Source of the DNA: Pectinatus haikarae
GTDB lineage: Bacteria > Bacillota > Negativicutes > Selenomonadales > Selenomonadaceae
Assembly: GCF_015732185.1 (NCBI RefSeq)
Contig: NZ_WIQM01000015.1
Span: 186,001-250,000, forward strand
Direction of reading: 5' to 3'
Length of the DNA: 64,000 nt
The notes under the pieces are model-generated. The model was not told the origin of the DNA, did no database searches, and was given only the letters and a program-made list of their open reading frames with translations. The position numbers and the translations under genes are program-made. Shown here one piece after another: positions 18,379-27,055 of the stretch (its first letter is position 1; every line of letters begins with the position of its first letter).

Positions 18379-19211
18379 TGATAAATAAAACTGTTTTCAA
18401 GACGATTAAATTTAAATTGGCAGTGCTTATTTTAACTACAATTATAATTGCCGGAATTGCGGCACCGCTGCTGGTACCATTTAATCCATTCCAGCCCGAT
18501 ATACTGCATCGTTTACAGTTCCCCGGCGCAACACATTTATTTGGCACAGATTCATTGGGGAGAGATTTATTCAGCAGAATATTATTTGGCAGTCGCTACA
18601 CAATTTTATTGGCACTGCTGTCCAGTCTGGCAGCAGTCTTATTGGGCACAGCCATAGGCTGCCTGGCCGGATATTATGGCAAGTGGCCGGATACGATCAT
18701 TATGCTGCTTAGCAATATTTTTCAGGGGATCCCCGGAATCTGTTTTATGGTAGCTATAGCCGGTTTTTTTGGACCGGGTTTGCCAAGTTTGCTGACAGCA
18801 CTGATAATTACTTCATGGGTTGATTTTTCACGAATCATTCGGACCGAGACGCTAAAGCTCAAGGGGGAGCCTTTTATTGAGGGCCTCATATGCATCGGCT
18901 GCAGCAATCGGCGCATTATTATAAATCATATTGTCCCCAATATGTTCAGCAGCTTGCTGATTCTGGGCACAATGCGCATGAGCAGAAGTATTTTATCCAT
19001 ATCAGCATTAAGTTTTCTGGGCCTCGGCGTACAACCCCCGGCTCCTGATTGGAGCGTTATGGTCAGCGATGCTCTGGTATATTATCGCAGTTATCCTCAC
19101 TTACTTTTGATTCCGGGAGGATGTATCCTTGCTCTCATATATTCTTTAAACGCTGTTGGTGAGTCATTACGTGAGGCATTTGATGTTCGTTTCAATGAGG
19201 TCACAAGATGA
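18375..19211 (+). CDS. Nik/Opp-type ABC transporter permease (NikC/DppC-like)
   Basis: A 278-residue second permease. It shows the DppC/NikC pattern: an N-terminal helix, HLFGTDSLGRDLFSRILFGS near residue 54, six membrane segments in total, the coupling region near residue 175 (IGCSNRRIIINHIVPN) and ALSFLGLGVQPPAPDW near residue 212. It forms a heterodimer with the preceding permease. Start and stop both overlap neighbouring genes by four bases. Confidence 0.88.
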   Translation: MMINKTVFKTIKFKLAVLILTTIIIAGIAAPLLVPFNPFQPDILHRLQFPGATHLFGTDSLGRDLFSRILFGSRYTILLALLSSLAAVLLGTAIGCLAGYYGKWPDTIIMLLSNIFQGIPGICFMVAIAGFFGPGLPSLLTALIITSWVDFSRIIRTETLKLKGEPFIEGLICIGCSNRRIIINHIVPNMFSSLLILGTMRMSRSILSISALSFLGLGVQPPAPDWSVMVSDALVYYRSYPHLLLIPGGCILALIYSLNAVGESLREAFDVRFNEVTR

Positions 19212-20152
19212 AGGACATACAAATCACTTCTGATTTTTGTGTTGACCATTTGTGTGTAGCATTCCCAAATTCTATGAAATCTGCTAATGTTTTATCCGAT
19301 ATAAATGTAGTTTTCCGTCATGGAATAGCTGCTGCGGTCATAGGCGAAAGCGGTTGCGGTAAATCTGTGCTGGTTTTGGCCCTTTTAGGCCTATTACCAA
19401 AGTACGCATCTGTGCACGGCCATATTTTTTATAATAGCTTTGATGTTTTATCTGTTCCCTTTGCTATAATACAGTCAAATTTATCAAAACACTGGGGCAT
19501 TATCCCTCAATCACCAAGTGACGCTTTAAATCCTATAAGAAAAATTAAAAAACAGTTTGATGATATCGGTAAAAATGCAAGCCGAGGGAATTTTTCTGTT
19601 GAGGAACTTTGCGATAGTTTAACTTCATTGGGTCTATCAGATATAGAAAGAATATTACAGTCGTATCCCCATGAACTGAGCGGAGGAATGCTGCAAAGAA
19701 TATTATTTGCAATGGCAGTATGCTGTGAGCCCGAATGGGTATTTGCAGATGAACCGACAAAAGGATTGGATGAGCAAAGCAGACAGCAAGTAAGTCATAA
19801 TCTGCTGCATTTAAAAACAAAAAAAACCCAAAGTATGATATTGATTACACATGATCTGCCTTTAACCGAAGAAATATGTGAAGTTGTCGTTGTTATGTAT
19901 GCGGGAGAAATTATGGAAATCACCAATAGTGTATATACAAATGGTTTACACCCATATACTCGGGCGTTAATCGCTGCCCTGCCAATAAACGGTTTTAATC
20001 CTATTCCAGATGGTCCAGTCAAAAACGGGTCATCCCGACAATGCAGATTCGCACCGCATTGCGCATATGCAAGTAAACAATGCAAACACAGCCATCCAAA
20101 TCTATATAGTGTTGACGACATGCATAAGGTCAGGTGTTTTTTATATGCTTGA
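19208..20152 (+). CDS. Nik/Opp-type ABC transporter ATPase (NikD/DppD-like)
   Basis: A 314-residue ABC ATPase with Walker A GESGCGKS near residue 46, signature LSGGMLQR near 156, Walker B WVFADEPTKGLD near 177 and switch His in LITHDLPL. The C-terminal region has the oligopeptide-transporter extension with a cysteine cluster (CRFAPHCAYASKQC) typical of DppD/OppD proteins, which bind an iron-sulfur cluster in some homologues. The next ATPase gene overlaps its 3' end. Confidence 0.87.
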   Translation: MKDIQITSDFCVDHLCVAFPNSMKSANVLSDINVVFRHGIAAAVIGESGCGKSVLVLALLGLLPKYASVHGHIFYNSFDVLSVPFAIIQSNLSKHWGIIPQSPSDALNPIRKIKKQFDDIGKNASRGNFSVEELCDSLTSLGLSDIERILQSYPHELSGGMLQRILFAMAVCCEPEWVFADEPTKGLDEQSRQQVSHNLLHLKTKKTQSMILITHDLPLTEEICEVVVVMYAGEIMEITNSVYTNGLHPYTRALIAALPINGFNPIPDGPVKNGSSRQCRFAPHCAYASKQCKHSHPNLYSVDDMHKVRCFLYA

Positions 20153-20831
20153 AGCGCGGAACATCACAAAATCATGGCAAAATAAAGCCGGTTCGCCCAA
20201 CTTGGTTTTAGATCACTGCAATTTAAAATTAAAGCAAGGTCAGTCCTTGGGTCTAATGGGGACGAGTGGATCAGGGAAAAGTACCCTTGCAAGGATTTTA
20301 CTGGGTCTTGCATCACCAGATATAGGAAAAATATTTTTTGACGGACAGCCATTAAACTCTTTCAACCGCAAAAATTGGCTCCACTTCAGACGACGTGTAC
20401 AATTTATTTCTCAGTCACCGGAATGTTTTTGGGAACCAAGATTTACGGTAGGTAAATCGCTGGAAGAAGTTATAAAGATACATAGTCTATGCAGAAAAGA
20501 TGAGTGGACTATATTTATTGATAAATATTTATATTGGGTTAAAATTCGCAGACAGCTGCTGTCACGTTATCCCCATCAGCTTAGTGGTGGTGAACTCCAG
20601 CGTTTGAGTATCTGCAGATCACTTTTACTTGAACCACAAATATTGATTCTTGATGAACCTGTCTCAATGCTGGATGTATCCGTTCAAGCGCAAATTATGC
20701 AGCTTCTGCGCAAATTAAAAACTGAAAAGGACATGACCTATTTGTTTATATCGCATGATCGGACCATTCTGCAATGGTTTTGTGATGAAACTTTAAATCT
20801 TAGGCAAGGTAAATTATTCGTGTCTGAATAA
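20145..20831 (+). CDS. Nik/Opp-type ABC transporter ATPase (NikE/DppF-like)
   Basis: A 228-residue ABC ATPase, short for DppF and without its usual C-terminal extension, as in NikE. ATG 20145 is chosen because homologues start MLEARNITKSW; longer readings run through the previous gene. It has Walker A GTSGSGKST near residue 42, LSGGELQR near 145, ILILDEPVSMLD near 165 and ISHDR. It completes a five-gene importer. A hairpin follows at 20946. Confidence 0.87.
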   Translation: MLEARNITKSWQNKAGSPNLVLDHCNLKLKQGQSLGLMGTSGSGKSTLARILLGLASPDIGKIFFDGQPLNSFNRKNWLHFRRRVQFISQSPECFWEPRFTVGKSLEEVIKIHSLCRKDEWTIFIDKYLYWVKIRRQLLSRYPHQLSGGELQRLSICRSLLLEPQILILDEPVSMLDVSVQAQIMQLLRKLKTEKDMTYLFISHDRTILQWFCDETLNLRQGKLFVSE

Positions 20832-20945
20832 TTTTATAAAGTCAGACCATTTTCGATAGATCCGGTAAAATTCTCACACCTAATGTATTTATTATTATAT
20901 ATTGACCTTCCCACAGCCTCAGCCCCAAAAAGCATTAAAATACAA

Positions 20946-20969
20946 CTGGCAAATGTATATATTTGCCGG
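20946..20969. terminator. Hairpin between convergent genes
   Basis: A nine-pair stem (20946-20954 with 20961-20969, one wobble) lies between the nikE-like gene (+) and the QueG-like gene (-). T-rich sequence follows on the plus side, so it probably ends the uptake operon. Confidence 0.5.
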
Positions 20970-20980
20970 AAATATTATTT

Positions 20981-21787
20981 TTATCTCAGCCGATTGTTCG
21001 GAATTCTATTTTCACAGGGTACTTTTGTTTGACATTTGGCACATCCGTAGCGGGGAGTGTACATTTCCTTTTCTTTAGCAATATACACTCTACAGCGTTC
21101 ATTATCCTTTCCCGTTTTATCAATAGCCTGCGGCGGACAGCGGCGGACACAGGCCATACATTTTATACAATACTCGTCAAATTCCGTATAGGATCGCTGC
21201 GTCGGTTCCAATGGAAAATCAACTATCACGCTTCCAAACCGTCCGGCGGCGCCTTTTGCTGTAATCATCGATCGACTCAAGCTGAAGGTTCCCAAGCCTG
21301 CCACAAAGGCCGCGTGCCGTTCCGACCAATTTGCGCGAAGATTTTTGACAGCAAATCGTTCATTCAAAGCAGGTGCCATCGCATGACCGCCATTTTCTTC
21401 GACTAATTCAATAATAACCCGGCGCAATGCCTGATTGAATAATTCGCCCTCCCAGCGGCCATAAAGCCACTCTGTTGCTGTCATCCTTTCAATTCTGTTT
21501 GCCTCACGGATTCTCTCGGTATATGGCAAAAAATATGAGATCACAGACTTGGCTCCGGGAAGCCATTCACCGGGAGACATATGATCAGGTCCAATCACAT
21601 CAACGCTCTTGAATGTATTCCATAATGAATCTTCAGCGTCGGCAATACCAATCAATGGTAATTCATATATCTGCATAGGCTCAAAAGAAGTTGGCGGTGA
21701 GGACAGAGTATCAAGATGTTCTACTATATTCAGGTGATTTTTTAAAACAAATTCATTAACTTTTTCTTTTATATCATTTATCAGCAT
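20981..21787 (-). CDS. QueG-like double [4Fe-4S] protein
   Basis: A 268-residue soluble protein. ATG 21787 is preferred because GGAG lies ten bases upstream; the longer in-frame reading begins with unlikely sequence. The C-terminal half has a ferredoxin motif YCIKCMACVRRCP near residue 200 and a second cysteine group (C-R-V-Y, then YGCAKC and VPCEN), the two-cluster layout of epoxyqueuosine reductase QueG. It lacks QueG's corrinoid-binding N-terminal domain as far as I can judge and is shorter, so it is probably a paralogue of unknown substrate. A MarR regulator lies just upstream on the same strand. Confidence 0.7.
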   Translation of the reverse strand: MLINDIKEKVNEFVLKNHLNIVEHLDTLSSPPTSFEPMQIYELPLIGIADAEDSLWNTFKSVDVIGPDHMSPGEWLPGAKSVISYFLPYTERIREANRIERMTATEWLYGRWEGELFNQALRRVIIELVEENGGHAMAPALNERFAVKNLRANWSERHAAFVAGLGTFSLSRSMITAKGAAGRFGSVIVDFPLEPTQRSYTEFDEYCIKCMACVRRCPPQAIDKTGKDNERCRVYIAKEKEMYTPRYGCAKCQTKVPCENRIPNNRLR

Positions 21788-21908
21788 ATTATTCCCACTC
21801 CGCTTAATATTATTTATTATATTATCTCTATCTGTTGTATACAGATCAATGCGTGCACATACACGTATATTCATATATAGTACTTTTGCTCTAGAATTTT
21901 CATACATA

Positions 21909-22367
21909 CTATCTTTTTTCTTCATAGTGCGCAATTGTTTCCAACTTTAAAAGCAATTGAACAAGTCTGGTTAAATCATCTCCCATATATTCTTTTACTG
22001 AATTCTGCGCTTCTTCCCATAATTCCGCGCCTCTGATTGCTGCATTTTCTCCTTGAATTGTCAATGCTACCTGTCGTGTACGTGAATCCCTGCCCTGCCT
22101 GACATCAATAAATTCCTCTCTGATCAGCGGTTTCATGTTCCGATTCAGGGTCGTGCGATCTATTTGCACCATTTTTGCCAATTCACTGATAGTGGCTGTT
22201 TTCACCGTTCCAAGATGCCGCAAAAGGGACAATTGCGTAACGGTGAGTCCACTCGGTTTCAGTGTATCATCATAAAACTGGGTAATCGCTCTGGAGGCTC
22301 TGCGAAGATTCATGCAATTACATCGACTGGGTTGCTTAGGATATACTTCATTCATTTGTTCCTTCAT
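21909..22367 (-). CDS. MarR-family transcriptional regulator
   Basis: A 152-residue winged-helix regulator. Recognition helix region ISELAKMVQIDRTTLNRNM lies near residues 64-82, followed by the wing (VRQGRDSRTRQVAL), and the cysteine pair CNCMNLRRASR near residue 16 could sense oxidants or metals. GGAGG precedes ATG 22367. It is transcribed with the QueG-like gene 120 bases downstream. A 12-bp perfect palindrome in its promoter region suggests autoregulation. Confidence 0.88.
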   Translation of the reverse strand: MKEQMNEVYPKQPSRCNCMNLRRASRAITQFYDDTLKPSGLTVTQLSLLRHLGTVKTATISELAKMVQIDRTTLNRNMKPLIREEFIDVRQGRDSRTRQVALTIQGENAAIRGAELWEEAQNSVKEYMGDDLTRLVQLLLKLETIAHYEEKR

Positions 22368-22407
22368 AGATAAACTGCCTCCGCTGTTTTTGTTCTATAT
22401 AGTCTAT

Positions 22408-22419
22408 GTGTATATACAC
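22408..22419. promoter_or_regulatory. Candidate MarR operator
   Basis: GTGTATATACAC is a perfect 12-bp palindrome about 40 bases upstream of the marR start, the size and position expected for an autoregulatory MarR site. Confidence 0.5.
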
Positions 22420-22541
22420 TATTATTTATAATAATACTATTTTTTTTCACTTCATGTCAAGCATCAGTATACAAAAAATTCCCGACCATGCTACCCCGGC
22501 GGCTGCATGACAGCGCTCAAGACTATTTTCAAAAAACTGTC

Positions 22542-22592
22542 AGTAAAAGCTGCATTGCTATAATATTACTTGATATCAATGCAGCTTTTACT
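22542..22592 (-). terminator. Intrinsic terminator of the AraC-family gene
   Basis: A perfect 16-bp stem (22542-22557 with 22577-22592) begins in the stop codon of the AraC-family gene; on the minus strand it is followed by a six-T tract after four bases. Confidence 0.8.
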
Positions 22593-23481
22593 AATTTTTA
22601 TGATCCGATTCAATTGGCTGATATATATCCAACTCGCAGTAATCATCAGCGGCTATACTGCTGTCAATTAATTCAAAACGGAATGGGACAGAGAAGCGAT
22701 AGCCTGAGCCAAAAATCCATTTAGTATACATATGCACTAAAAGTCTTCCTATCTTGCGGCCATTAAGATCTTCAGGTCGAAAAAAACCAACAAAACGAAA
22801 AACAACATACTTACCGGCAGGAATCTCGATCCCTGCCATATCCTTCGGTACATCCTGTAAATTTTCTACCTGTGCTGCAGGCATATAATAAATATAACCA
22901 TTTTTACTATTACTCCAATCTGTATATCCATAATATATATTTTCATTTAATACATTTTTAATCTTTCTTCGTTCACCATAAAAAAATTTTTTCCCCAGTT
23001 CATTCGCTGCACGATCACCCGATTTATTTACAATTTTAGTCTTTTTTCCTATCAGATAGGTCTTTGGGCGAAATACAAAAAAAGGTTTGTAGATCGCTGA
23101 ATTTTCTACTCCATATATATCATTTATATTCATTTTTTCAACAATCCTCAGCGATGCTTTTCCACGGCGTGCCTGCTGGGGTGTACACTTAAAATTTTGC
23201 CGAAAAGCACGAATATAGGACTGCTCATATTCAAAACCGTACTTTAATGCAATATCCAAAATACGTAAATCACTGTAAATTAAATCGGCTATACTTTCCG
23301 ATAATTTTCTTGCGTGAACATAGTCCATCAGAGGTGCTCCTGTCAGTGCTCTGAACATACGATGCAAATGATACTTTGATATTAAGCTATGTGCCGCTAT
23401 CTCATCCAAACTAAGTTTTCCTGTAATATTTTTTTCTATGAATGAAATGCAGCGATTGATGGTGTCTCTTGTATCGACCAT
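22591..23481 (-). CDS. AraC-family regulator with GyrI-like effector domain
   Basis: A 296-residue regulator. Residues 8-105 hold two helix-turn-helix motifs of the AraC type (LSLDEIAAHSLISKYHLHRM, then ILDIALKYGFEYEQSYIRAF). The C-terminal 150 residues resemble the GyrI/Rob-like small-molecule-binding fold (GIEIPAGKYVVFRFVG). Such proteins activate efflux or stress genes on ligand binding. GGAG precedes ATG 23481. The gene starts 25 bases after the fabF stop and probably shares its transcript. Confidence 0.82.
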   Translation of the reverse strand: MVDTRDTINRCISFIEKNITGKLSLDEIAAHSLISKYHLHRMFRALTGAPLMDYVHARKLSESIADLIYSDLRILDIALKYGFEYEQSYIRAFRQNFKCTPQQARRGKASLRIVEKMNINDIYGVENSAIYKPFFVFRPKTYLIGKKTKIVNKSGDRAANELGKKFFYGERRKIKNVLNENIYYGYTDWSNSKNGYIYYMPAAQVENLQDVPKDMAGIEIPAGKYVVFRFVGFFRPEDLNGRKIGRLLVHMYTKWIFGSGYRFSVPFRFELIDSSIAADDYCELDIYQPIESDHKN

Positions 23482-23506
23482 AGAATACTGCTCCTAAAAG
23501 TTATTT

Positions 23507-24742
23507 TCACTCTTGAATCCGGCGAAGTACCAGTGCAGCATTTTGTCCGCCAAAACCGAAAGAATTTGTCAACGCAGCAAAACATTTTTGACAGCGTCCT
23601 CTATTGGGAATATAATCCAAATCACAATCAGGATCAGCTGCTTTATAATTAATAGTCGGCGGTAAATATTGCTCCTGTATTGCCTTGGCAGTTAATATCG
23701 TTTCAATGCCGCCCGCTGCTCCCAATAGATGTCCCGTCATGGATTTTGTTGCACTGACAGCTATCTTTTTTGCATGCCGGCTGAAAACCTTTTTAATTGC
23801 CTCCGTTTCGTTCTTATCACCTAAAGGCGTAGACGTTGCATGTGCATTTATATAATCAATTTGATTTGGAGAAATTTCCGCGTCTGCCAATGCCATCCTC
23901 ATACACTCGGCTATTCCTTCCGGCTTATTGGCCGTAATATGAAAAGCATCATTATTACAGCCATATCCAACAATTTCAGCAATGATGTCCGCTCCCCTGC
24001 CGCGGGCATGCTCCAACTCTTCTAATACGAGTATTGCCGCTCCTTCACCTATAACAAAACCATCTCTGAAAAGATCAAACGGGCGGCTTGCGGTAACTGC
24101 ATCCTCTGTTTTTGACATAGCCTTCATTGCTGTAAAACCTGCTATAGTAAGCTCAGTGATCGGGGCTTCTGCCCCTCCTGCCAGCATAAAATCCATTTTG
24201 TCATCACGAATCAACTGAAATGCATCACCAATAGCATTATTGGATGACGCACATGCGGTAACAACGCACTCGGAAAACCCTTCCAGTCCATACTTTATCG
24301 CAATCTGCCCATTTGCCATATTCGGAAGCATCATCGGAATCAAAAAAGGGCTGACTCGTCCGATGCCCTTATTATGCAAAATGTTACATTGCTTTTCTAT
24401 CGTTCCTATACCGCCAATACCTGTTCCAATAATAGAACCTGCCCTCCTGCTGTCCATACTCGCTGCAGTAAACTTACTTTCTTCAACGGCTAATTTAGAG
24501 GCAGCCAATGCATATTGTATGAATAAATCCATGTGATTTATATCCTTTTTGCTGAGGAAATCCTGTGCATTGAACACTTTTATTTCTGCGGCATTTTTAG
24601 ATGGAAATCTTTCTATATCAAATTTTTCAATCCTGCTGATACCAGATATCCCTTTTTTTACTTTCTTCCAAATCTCAGGTACACCGACACCTTGTGAGGT
24701 AATCGCTCCCATACCTGTAATAACAACTCTTCGCTTTATCAT
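23507..24742 (-). CDS. fabF: Beta-ketoacyl-ACP synthase II (FabF-type)
   Basis: A 411-residue condensing enzyme of fatty acid synthesis. The catalytic Cys164 lies in VVTACASSN, the two histidines in NAHATSTPLGD (about residue 303) and KSMTGHLLGAAG (about residue 340), so the Cys-His-His triad is intact. It extends acyl-ACP with malonyl-ACP. GGAG seven bases before ATG 24742 sets the start. Unusually it stands outside a fab cluster, with an AraC/GyrI-like regulator 25 bases downstream, so it may be a second, conditionally expressed KAS or belong to a special acyl pathway. Confidence 0.9.
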   Translation of the reverse strand: MIKRRVVITGMGAITSQGVGVPEIWKKVKKGISGISRIEKFDIERFPSKNAAEIKVFNAQDFLSKKDINHMDLFIQYALAASKLAVEESKFTAASMDSRRAGSIIGTGIGGIGTIEKQCNILHNKGIGRVSPFLIPMMLPNMANGQIAIKYGLEGFSECVVTACASSNNAIGDAFQLIRDDKMDFMLAGGAEAPITELTIAGFTAMKAMSKTEDAVTASRPFDLFRDGFVIGEGAAILVLEELEHARGRGADIIAEIVGYGCNNDAFHITANKPEGIAECMRMALADAEISPNQIDYINAHATSTPLGDKNETEAIKKVFSRHAKKIAVSATKSMTGHLLGAAGGIETILTAKAIQEQYLPPTINYKAADPDCDLDYIPNRGRCQKCFAALTNSFGFGGQNAALVLRRIQE

Positions 24743-24985
24743 TAATTAGCTCCGTTCATTCCTAAATTTAACCAAAGGCTCATCAGCCTGAAATAAATAT
24801 ATCATAGAAATAATTTTAGAAATGAACATTCCTTGCTTTTATTTGAAAATACATATATTCTCCACTTTTTCTAAGAATATTTCAGCAAGCTTCTTAACTA
24901 TAAAATATACGTTCTCTGCAGCAATATTATTTGCCAAAATTCATGATGGAATATTTATACACATAAAAACTTCATACTGCCGATA

Positions 24986-25043
24986 AAAAATAGAGACATA
25001 TAACAGGCTGGCTCTGAATAACCTGGTTAATGTCTCTATTTTT
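24986..25043. terminator. Strong hairpin terminator in the gap between fabF and ywbE
   Basis: A perfect 14-bp stem (24986-24999 with 25030-25043) encloses a second short stem (TAACAGG with CCTGGTTA). Poly-A on one side and poly-T on the other make it able to work in both directions; it ends the ywbE transcript. The other parts of the 370-base gap show nothing I recognise. Confidence 0.75.
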
Positions 25044-25112
25044 CACGGCTGCCATTGTCCTCAATCCGGCAAAAGCTGCTATATATTGAATAAACTGATA
25101 TATTTTGACCAC

Positions 25113-25304
25113 TTATAAAATTTCTTGGACTCTTCCGATAATGCCGTTGTCAAGCCGCACCTTTATTCCCCTGTGATGCACCTGACTATTAGTCAAAATA
25201 TCTTTTACGAGACCTTCGGTCAATTGACCTGTCTTTTGATGCTGTTTCTGTACTATTTTTACCCTGCTTCCAGGATGAATATTTTTTCGTTCTGTTCCGT
25301 TCAT
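25113..25304 (-). CDS. YwbE family protein (DUF2196)
   Basis: A 63-residue protein matching the small conserved YwbE family: IHPGSRVKIVQKQHQKTG, then GLVKDILTNS and HHRGIKVRLDNGIIGRVQEI. The pattern fits a single small beta-barrel of the KOW/OB kind; function is unknown. ATG 25304 follows GAGG at the right distance; the in-frame ATG at 25316 overlaps that ribosome site. Confidence 0.85.
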   Translation of the reverse strand: MNGTERKNIHPGSRVKIVQKQHQKTGQLTEGLVKDILTNSQVHHRGIKVRLDNGIIGRVQEIL

Positions 25305-25448
25305 CGTATTCCTCATTTCTACTAATTATTATACCCTTTAACGTGACTGATCGAATATAGTATAACATAGTTTTACAGATACAGTCCCAAACAGATATTT
25401 TCAACAAGATCTATCCGTTATTTTATATTTTTAGACCCAAAGGTTCTG

Positions 25449-26633
25449 TTACTCTCTGACCAAGCTCAATATACTTTGAAACATCGAATTTATTTCTTCG
25501 ACGCTGGCATTCACTTCCTGCGTAGTAGCAGCCTGAACTTGTATGTATTCATCCATGCTATGTACCTGTTCGGAAATGGATTTTGCAGAGATCACCATTT
25601 CATTCAAACTGCTGTCAACTTTTCCTACAGCTTCTGTGCTTTCTCCCGCCAGTTTTCTTATTTCCTCTGCCACTACCTGGAAACCGCGGCCCTCCTGTCC
25701 TGCTCTTGCTGCCTCTATTGCGGCATTCAAACCTAATAAATTAGTTTGGTCTGCCAATCCTTTTATCAATAAAGTTATACCTTGTGCCACTTCGACACTC
25801 TGATTTGTTTTTTTAACCATTCCTATTGTTGTCTGCTGCGCGGACGTCATACGCTGTGCAGACTCGGCAATACTGCCCACTGTATCTGACAATTGCTTAA
25901 TTGCCTGAGAAAACTGCTCGGAATGTACTACCAACTGCTTTTCCCGCTCCTGCTTATTCTTTTCTTCCGTTATGTCATACATTGAACCAGCGACCCTGAC
26001 TGGTATACCCTTATCATTGCGAATAGTAGCGCCATCGGCTCTGAACCAATGATATTCTCCATTTTTAAGCTTAAGTCTATATTCCATCGGATAAGGATTT
26101 TTCCCCGACAAATTATGCAGATGTCCTGACAAATCGGTCAATATTCTGTTTTTATCCTCAATATGCAATGAATCACTCCAACTTTCAAGAACATTTGGAA
26201 AATCAGTTTCATCAGTATAGCCCAATAAATGACGAAATTCATCAGACCACCAGTAAATATTGTCCGGATTATCCGGATTACCGCCTATAAGACTCAAATC
26301 CCATAATCCAACTTGCGAAGCGCTGTTAACCAGCTTCAGCCTTGTTTCTATATTAGCTATATTTTCCCTGAGCTTTTGATTTTCTGTCTCTGCATGCGCC
26401 AACTGTTCGGCGTAATCATTCTTTACCACGACTTTTTCCTGTCCCGGCCCGCACATGGAAACAATATCGTTCAGCACCGCTGCTATCTGCAGTACTCTGT
26501 CATCATCACTGGCAATGCTGATTTGCTGCTTATAATTTTTCCGGCTGAGATTATCCCGTACGATCTTCATTTTTTGTAACAATGCATCCACATCAGCCCG
26601 TTCATCTACTTTTTTAACTCTGGAAAAAATCAT
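25449..26633 (-). CDS. Soluble PAS-domain methyl-accepting chemotaxis protein
   Basis: A 394-residue cytoplasmic receptor. A coiled-coil segment near residues 70-100 leads into a PAS_3-type fold ([10 protein letters not shown] through [14 protein letters not shown], about residues 107-230), then a short MCP signalling hairpin with the hallmark [20 protein letters not shown] near residue 292. There is no membrane segment, so it senses an internal signal or binds a cofactor in the PAS pocket. The signalling domain is short, with few methylation helices. ATG 26633 is preferred over GTG 26642, which overlaps the ribosome site. A Fur-box-like element lies upstream. Confidence 0.85.
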   Translation of the reverse strand: MIFSRVKKVDERADVDALLQKMKIVRDNLSRKNYKQQISIASDDDRVLQIAAVLNDIVSMCGPGQEKVVVKNDYAEQLAHAETENQKLRENIANIETRLKLVNSASQVGLWDLSLIGGNPDNPDNIYWWSDEFRHLLGYTDETDFPNVLESWSDSLHIEDKNRILTDLSGHLHNLSGKNPYPMEYRLKLKNGEYHWFRADGATIRNDKGIPVRVAGSMYDITEEKNKQEREKQLVVHSEQFSQAIKQLSDTVGSIAESAQRMTSAQQTTIGMVKKTNQSVEVAQGITLLIKGLADQTNLLGLNAAIEAARAGQEGRGFQVVAEEIRKLAGESTEAVGKVDSSLNEMVISAKSISEQVHSMDEYIQVQAATTQEVNASVEEINSMFQSILSLVRE

Positions 26634-26757
26634 CAAGTTCACCCTTTATTGCATACATTTATTTTATAACCCATGAACCATTGAAATTATTACACTTAGC
26701 TATGAATAATTCAATTTTATTTACTTAAATAGTCTACAATATATTACGTTCTTATAC

Positions 26758-26811
26758 AATCTAAATGTGAAAATAATTATCATTATATGTTAATATTTTC
26801 ACATTTAGATT
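26758..26811. promoter_or_regulatory. 18-bp perfect inverted repeat containing a Fur-box-like sequence
   Basis: Arms 26758-26775 and 26794-26811 are perfect complements around an 18-base AT-rich centre. Positions 26769-26787, read on the minus strand, match 16 of 19 bases of the classical Fur box (GATAATGATAATCATTATC). It lies about 130 bases upstream of the soluble chemoreceptor. AT richness raises the chance of coincidence. Confidence 0.4.
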
Positions 26812-26860
26812 TATTTTTCTATAGCCTGTAATTACTATATCATATCGAAATTAAATAGAT

Positions 26861-26903
26861 AAAACCTTCAGGCTGATTCTATCCATATCAGCCTGAAGGT
26901 TTT
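26861..26903 (-). terminator. Hairpin after the 2-hydroxyacid dehydrogenase gene
   Basis: A perfect 17-bp stem (26861-26877 with 26887-26903) lies downstream of the dehydrogenase stop. With the inverted repeat at 26758 it accounts for the notable structure in this 420-base gap. Confidence 0.7.
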
Positions 26904-27055
26904 CAAAAATGCTATGATGCCGATAAGCATCATATTTATCCCCAGATATAATAATCCTTTTACATATTTATACTTTCTATTCAACCAGATAAAAAAAGTT
27001 GATATTCCTTTCAATTTCTGCCGATAATGCCCGTCAAAACAATTATTTCATACTG

